Both the position numbers and the translations under genes were made by a program. 27,758 bases of DNA, from the NCBI GenBank assembly GCA_937975735.1, contig CALJUI010000263.1, positions 1 to 27,758 on the forward strand, read 5' to 3'. The DNA is from an uncultured Rubrivivax sp. (GTDB taxonomy: Bacteria > Pseudomonadota > Gammaproteobacteria > Burkholderiales > Burkholderiaceae_C). Shown here piece after piece: positions 24,156 to 27,758 of this stretch (its first letter is position 1; the number at the start of each line of letters is the position of its first letter). Under the pieces are notes generated by a model. The model searched no databases. It was not told the DNA's origin and worked only from the letters and a program-made list of their open reading frames with translations.

Positions 24156-25412
24156 TCAGCGGGCGAGGCCGGCGAGCGCTTCGTCGACGACCTCGACCCA
24201 GTGCCGCACCGGCGTCGCCGTGCCGGTCTGCAGGTGCTGGATGCAGCCGATGTTGGCCGACACGATGACCTCCGCGCCGATCGGCGCGAGCTGCTCGAGC
24301 TTGTGGTCGCGCAGCTGGAAGGCCAGCCCGGGCTGCAGCACGCTGTAGGTGCCGGCCGAGCCGCAGCACAGGTGGCTGTCGGCGCGCGCCAGCTCGACCT
24401 CGAAGCCGAGCGTGCGCAGTCCGTCCTCGATGCCGCCGCGCAATTGCTGGCCGTGCTGCAGCGTGCACGGCGGGTGGAAGGCGAGACGGCGGCCCTTGCT
24501 GCCGTGCAGCCGGGGCTTGAGCGCCGGCGCGATCTCGACGAGCAGCTCGCCGAGGTCGCGCGTCAGCGAGGCGATGCGTGCGGCCTTGTCGGCATAGGCC
24601 GGGTCGTGGGCCAGCGCATGGCCGTAGTCCTTGACCGTGACGCCGCAGCCGGACGCGTTCATCACGATGGCCTCGACCTGACCCTGCGAGGTCAGGCCCT
24701 CCACCAGGGGCCACCAGGCGTCGACGTTGCGGCGCATGTCGGCCAGGCCGCCCTCGCGGTCGTTCAGATGGGTGCGGATCGCGCCGCAGCAGCCGGCGCC
24801 GTCGGCCACCAGGGTCTGGATGCCGACCGCGTCGAGCATGCGCGCGGTGGCGCTGTTGACGTTGGGCATCATCGCCGGCTGCACGCAGCCGAGCAGCATC
24901 AGCACCTTGCGCGGGTGCTCGCGCGTCGGCCACATGTGGGCGCGCGCGCCGCCCTTGGCCGGCACCTTGTGCTTGAGCGCGCCCGGCAGCAGCGGACGCA
25001 CGAGCTGGCCGAGCTTCATCGCCGGGGCGAACAGCGGCGAGGTCAGGCCCTCCTTGAGCAGCCAGCGCACCGCGCGCTCGCCGCGCGGGCGCTCGACGCG
25101 GCGCTCGACGATCTCGCGGCCGATGTCGACCAGATGGCCGTACTGCACCCCGCTCGGGCAGGTGCTCTCGCAGTTGCGGCAGGTCAGGCAGCGGTCCAGG
25201 TGCAGCTGCGTGCTGCGCGTGACCTCGCCGCCCTCGAGCACCTGCTTCATCAGGTAGATGCGGCCGCGCGGACCGTCGAGCTCGTCGCCGAGCAGCTGGT
25301 AGGTCGGGCAGGTGGCGGTGCAGAAGCCGCAGTGCACGCACTTGCGCAGGATCGCCTCGGCCGCGTCGCCGTCGGGGGTGCCCTTGAACTCGGGGGCCAG
25401 ATTGGTCTGCAT
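24156..25412 (-). CDS. glcF: Glycolate oxidase iron-sulfur subunit GlcF
   Basis: This 418-residue cytosolic/membrane-associated subunit passes electrons from the FAD subunits GlcD/GlcE to the respiratory chain during glycolate oxidation to glyoxylate. Two [4Fe-4S] binding motifs lie in the first ~100 residues: CVHCGFCTATCP and CLTCRNCESTCP. Two CCG-type domains follow, with GAGCCGA and HLCCGSAG and their partner cysteines (MLLGCVQP, HPPCTLQHGQ, ANIGCIQHL). The start at 25412 (MQTNLAPEFKGTPDGDAAEA) is the usual GlcF N-terminus; no clear ribosome binding site is seen. It is 22 bases after glcE, third gene of glcDEF. No terminator separates it convincingly from the uspA promoter. Confidence 0.96.
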   Translation of the reverse strand: MQTNLAPEFKGTPDGDAAEAILRKCVHCGFCTATCPTYQLLGDELDGPRGRIYLMKQVLEGGEVTRSTQLHLDRCLTCRNCESTCPSGVQYGHLVDIGREIVERRVERPRGERAVRWLLKEGLTSPLFAPAMKLGQLVRPLLPGALKHKVPAKGGARAHMWPTREHPRKVLMLLGCVQPAMMPNVNSATARMLDAVGIQTLVADGAGCCGAIRTHLNDREGGLADMRRNVDAWWPLVEGLTSQGQVEAIVMNASGCGVTVKDYGHALAHDPAYADKAARIASLTRDLGELLVEIAPALKPRLHGSKGRRLAFHPPCTLQHGQQLRGGIEDGLRTLGFEVELARADSHLCCGSAGTYSVLQPGLAFQLRDHKLEQLAPIGAEVIVSANIGCIQHLQTGTATPVRHWVEVVDEALAGLAR

Positions 25413-25434
25413 CGGGTCGGGGGTGCTCGGTGGC

Positions 25435-26529
25435 TCAGGACCACATCGCCGGGTACAGGCGCCCGGGGTTGAACAGGCCGTCGGGGTCGAAGGCCTTCTT
25501 GAGCTGGCGATGAATGCGGTCCAAGGGCGTGCGCAGCGGCGCGAACACCCCGGCGCGCTTGTCCAGGGCGCGGAACAGCGTGGCATGGCCGCCGGCAGCC
25601 GCGGCGGCGTCGCGCACCGCGCCGGCCGCCTGCGAGCTGCACAGCCAGCGCTGGGCGCCGCCCCACTCGACGAGCTGCTGGCCGGCGAGCTTCAGCGGCG
25701 GCGCCACCGAGGGCAGCGACAGTCTCCACAGCGCCGCGCCGCCCTCGACCGCCTTGCGCGCGCCGACGAAGTACTCGTCGGTCTGGTCGCGCAGCCCGGT
25801 CCAGAAGGTCGCGGCCGTGGCCTCCTCGATCAGCTCGCCACCGAGCCGTTCGCGCGCCGACTGCACCGCCGCGCGCGCGCCGGCCAGCCGCACGACGAGC
25901 ATGCCGTCCCACCAGGCGCTGGCGTTGATCGGCAGCGGCTGTCCGCCCCAGGCGTTGAGCTGGCGGATCGCGTCCGCCTCGCCGATCTCGAAGCGCACGG
26001 TGGCCATCGCCGGCGGGATCGGCAGCACCTTCAGCGAGACCTCGCAGATCACGCCGAGCACGCCGAGCGAACCGACCAGAAGCCGCGACACGTCGTAGCC
26101 GGCGACGTTCTTCATCACCTGGCCGCCGAAGCTCATCACCTCCGCACGGCCGCCGAGCATCGTCGCGCCGAGCATGTAGTCGCGCACGCCGCCGACCGCC
26201 GCGCGGGCCGGGCCGGCGAGGCCGGCCGCGACCATGCCGCCGACCGTGCCCGTCGTGCCGAAGCGCGGCGGCTCGAAGGGCAGGCACTGGCCCTGCTCGG
26301 CCAGGGTCGCCTCGAGTTCGGACAGCGGCGTGCCGGCGCGCACCGTGACCACCAGCTCGCTCGGTTCGTAGCTGCTGATGCCGCTCAGACCGCGCAGATC
26401 CAGCGGCTCGCCCTGCGGCACCTCGCCGTAGAAGTCCTTGGTGCCGCCGCCGCGGATGCACAACGCGGTGCGCGAGGCCTGGGCCTGGCGCACGCGGTCG
26501 ACCAGCTCGTCGAGTGCCGGATCGGGCAT
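25435..26529 (-). CDS. glcE: Glycolate oxidase FAD-binding subunit GlcE
   Basis: This 364-residue subunit has a PCMH-type FAD-binding domain (about residues 10-175). Its motifs are IRGGGTKDFYG, RFGTTGTVGGMVAAGLAGP and KNVAGYDVSRLLVGSLG. A shorter C-terminal FAD-oxidase domain ends with the family motif FDPDGLFNPGRLYP. It is required together with GlcD and GlcF for activity in E. coli. Its ATG at 26529 overlaps the glcD stop by one base (TGATG), so the two are coupled. It aligns in type with GlcD but is shorter, as is normal. Confidence 0.96.
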   Translation of the reverse strand: MPDPALDELVDRVRQAQASRTALCIRGGGTKDFYGEVPQGEPLDLRGLSGISSYEPSELVVTVRAGTPLSELEATLAEQGQCLPFEPPRFGTTGTVGGMVAAGLAGPARAAVGGVRDYMLGATMLGGRAEVMSFGGQVMKNVAGYDVSRLLVGSLGVLGVICEVSLKVLPIPPAMATVRFEIGEADAIRQLNAWGGQPLPINASAWWDGMLVVRLAGARAAVQSARERLGGELIEEATAATFWTGLRDQTDEYFVGARKAVEGGAALWRLSLPSVAPPLKLAGQQLVEWGGAQRWLCSSQAAGAVRDAAAAAGGHATLFRALDKRAGVFAPLRTPLDRIHRQLKKAFDPDGLFNPGRLYPAMWS

Positions 26530-27758
26530 CAGAACCTCTCGAGCTCCGGGAACGGCAGCAGGCCCTTCTTCACGTGCATCTTCCCGTACTCGGCGCAGCG
26601 CTGCAGCGTCGGGATCACCTTGCCCGGATTCAGCAGGCCCTGCGGGTCGAACGCGGCCTTCAGCGCCGTCATCTGCGCGCGCTCCTCCGGGCTGAACTGC
26701 ACGCACATCGAGCTCAGCTTCTCGATGCCGACGCCGTGCTCGCCGGTGACCGTGCCGCCGAGCGCGACGCTGGTCTCCAGGATGTCGGCACCGAAGAGCT
26801 CGCAGCGGTGCAGCTGGTCGGCGTCGTTGGCGTCGAACAGGATCAGCGGGTGCAGGTTGCCGTCGCCGGCGTGGAAGACGTTGGCGCAGCGCAGGCCGTA
26901 CTTCTTCTCCATGTCCTGGATCGCCAGCAGGATGTCGGCGAGCTTCTTGCGCGGGATCGTCGAGTCCATGCACATGTAGTCCGGGCTGATGCGGCCCGAG
27001 GCCGGGAACGCGTTCTTGCGCCCGCTCCAGAACTTCAGCCGCTGCGCCTCGTCCTTGCTGACCTCCATGCGCGTCGCGCCGGCGCCGGACAGCACGTCGA
27101 GCATGCGGTCGATCTCTTCGGCCACCTCCTCGGGCGTGCCGTCGCTCTCGCACAGCAGGATGGCCTCGGCCGACAGGTCGTAGCCGGCCTTGACGAAGTC
27201 CTCGACCGCGGCGGTCATCGGCTTGTCCATCATCTCGAGGCCGGCCGGGATGATGCCGGCGGCGATGATGGCCGCGACCGCGTCGCCGGCGCGCCGGATG
27301 TCGTCGAAGCTGGCCATGATGCAGCGCGCGAGCTGCGGCTTGGGCACCAGCTTGACGGTGACCTCGCTGATCACCGCCAGCATGCCCTCGCTGCCGACGA
27401 TCGCCGACAGCAGGTCCAGCCCCGGCGCATCGAGTGCCTCGGAGCCGAAGTCGACCAGCTCGCCCTCGACCGTGAAACCGCGCACGCGCAGCACGTTGTG
27501 CAGCGTCAGGCCGTACTTCAGGCAGTGCACGCCGCCGGAGTTCTCGGCGACGTTGCCGCCGATCGTGCAGGCGATCTGGCTGCTCGGGTCGGGCGCGTAG
27601 TACAGGCCGTGCGGTGCGGCCGCCTCGCTGATCGCCAGGTTGCGCACCCCGCACTGCACGACGGCGGTGCGGCTGGCCGGGTCGAGCTTGAGGATCTTGT
27701 CGAACTTGGCCAGCGACAGCGTGACGCCGAGCTTGTGCGGCACAGCGCCGCCCGAACG
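26529..27758 (-). CDS. glcD: Glycolate oxidase catalytic FAD subunit GlcD, 5' end cut by the window edge
   Basis: About 409 codons of a gene that normally has about 490-500 are present; the N-terminal part of the FAD domain is beyond the right edge. The frame stays open through 27758, where RSGGAVPHKLGV is the expected SGGA-P segment. The GTG at 27743 is therefore an internal Val, not a start. Visible motifs are GGNVAENSGGVHCLKYG, VGSEGMLAVISEVTVKL, the active-site region FHAGDGNLHP and GEHGVGIEK, and the terminal FDPQGLLNPGKVIP. The enzyme oxidises glycolate (or D-lactate) to glyoxylate. It is the first of glcDEF; the regulator or promoter lies outside the window. Confidence 0.96.
   Translation of the reverse strand, partial: RSGGAVPHKLGVTLSLAKFDKILKLDPASRTAVVQCGVRNLAISEAAAPHGLYYAPDPSSQIACTIGGNVAENSGGVHCLKYGLTLHNVLRVRGFTVEGELVDFGSEALDAPGLDLLSAIVGSEGMLAVISEVTVKLVPKPQLARCIMASFDDIRRAGDAVAAIIAAGIIPAGLEMMDKPMTAAVEDFVKAGYDLSAEAILLCESDGTPEEVAEEIDRMLDVLSGAGATRMEVSKDEAQRLKFWSGRKNAFPASGRISPDYMCMDSTIPRKKLADILLAIQDMEKKYGLRCANVFHAGDGNLHPLILFDANDADQLHRCELFGADILETSVALGGTVTGEHGVGIEKLSSMCVQFSPEERAQMTALKAAFDPQGLLNPGKVIPTLQRCAEYGKMHVKKGLLPFPELERF

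Noticed and set aside
27741..27743. GTG as start of GlcD
   Set aside because: The frame stays open to the window edge and reads the conserved SGGA segment upstream, so this is an internal valine and the gene is simply cut.

Overview
The window is one dense, very GC-rich bacterial chromosomal segment. Coding density is near-complete and no gap reaches 300 bases. Base composition and gene types (glcDEF, a kefF-kefC pair, NodN/MaoC dehydratase, a kinase of the DLRQPLHA type, SLC13 permeases with TrkA-C domains) suggest a betaproteobacterium of the order Burkholderiales, perhaps near Rubrivivax/Leptothrix/Methylibium. That placement is inference from style, not from a marker gene. I see no rRNA, tRNA, CRISPR array, insertion sequence or prophage gene. 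Both ends cut through genes (hemB on the left, glcD on the right).

Layout. 1-1224 (+): the 3' end of hemB, then a CorA-family metal-ion transporter. 1108-3648 (-): kefF-kefC, a potassium-efflux antiporter with its flavodoxin-like partner; the kefC 3' end overlaps the transporter gene tail-to-tail. 3737-4809 (+): an orphan ParA-type ATPase translationally coupled to a NodN-like MaoC dehydratase. 4895-7466 (+): a NarL/LuxR-type response regulator and a membrane hybrid histidine kinase. 7492-9797 (+): a periplasmic trypsin-fold protease and an overlapping gene for a membrane protein with a degenerate FHA domain. 10015-12141 (+): a 708-residue protein of unknown function with an eight-unit xPGP linker. 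12163-13312: a glutathione S-transferase (-) divergent from an OsmC-family protein (+). 13426-15929 (+): an S9 prolyl-oligopeptidase-type lipoprotein coupled to a GNAT acetyltransferase. 15942-18318 (-): glpK, a second GNAT and a 94-codon unknown gene. 18485-22587 (+): a small secreted unknown protein and two tandem paralogous SLC13/TrkA-C permeases. 22595-24015 (-): uspA-mscS, overlapping by four bases and preceded by the best sigma-70 promoter in the window. 24156-27758 (-): glcD-glcE-glcF, glycolate oxidase.

Together the genes look like core chromosome biased towards envelope, osmotic and electrophile stress (KefFC, MscS, UspA, OsmC, GST) and small-carbon metabolism (glycolate, glycerol), not a mobile island. 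The least-explained stretch is 7492-12141, the protease / degenerate-FHA pair followed by the 708-residue protein, directly downstream of a two-component system that could control it.
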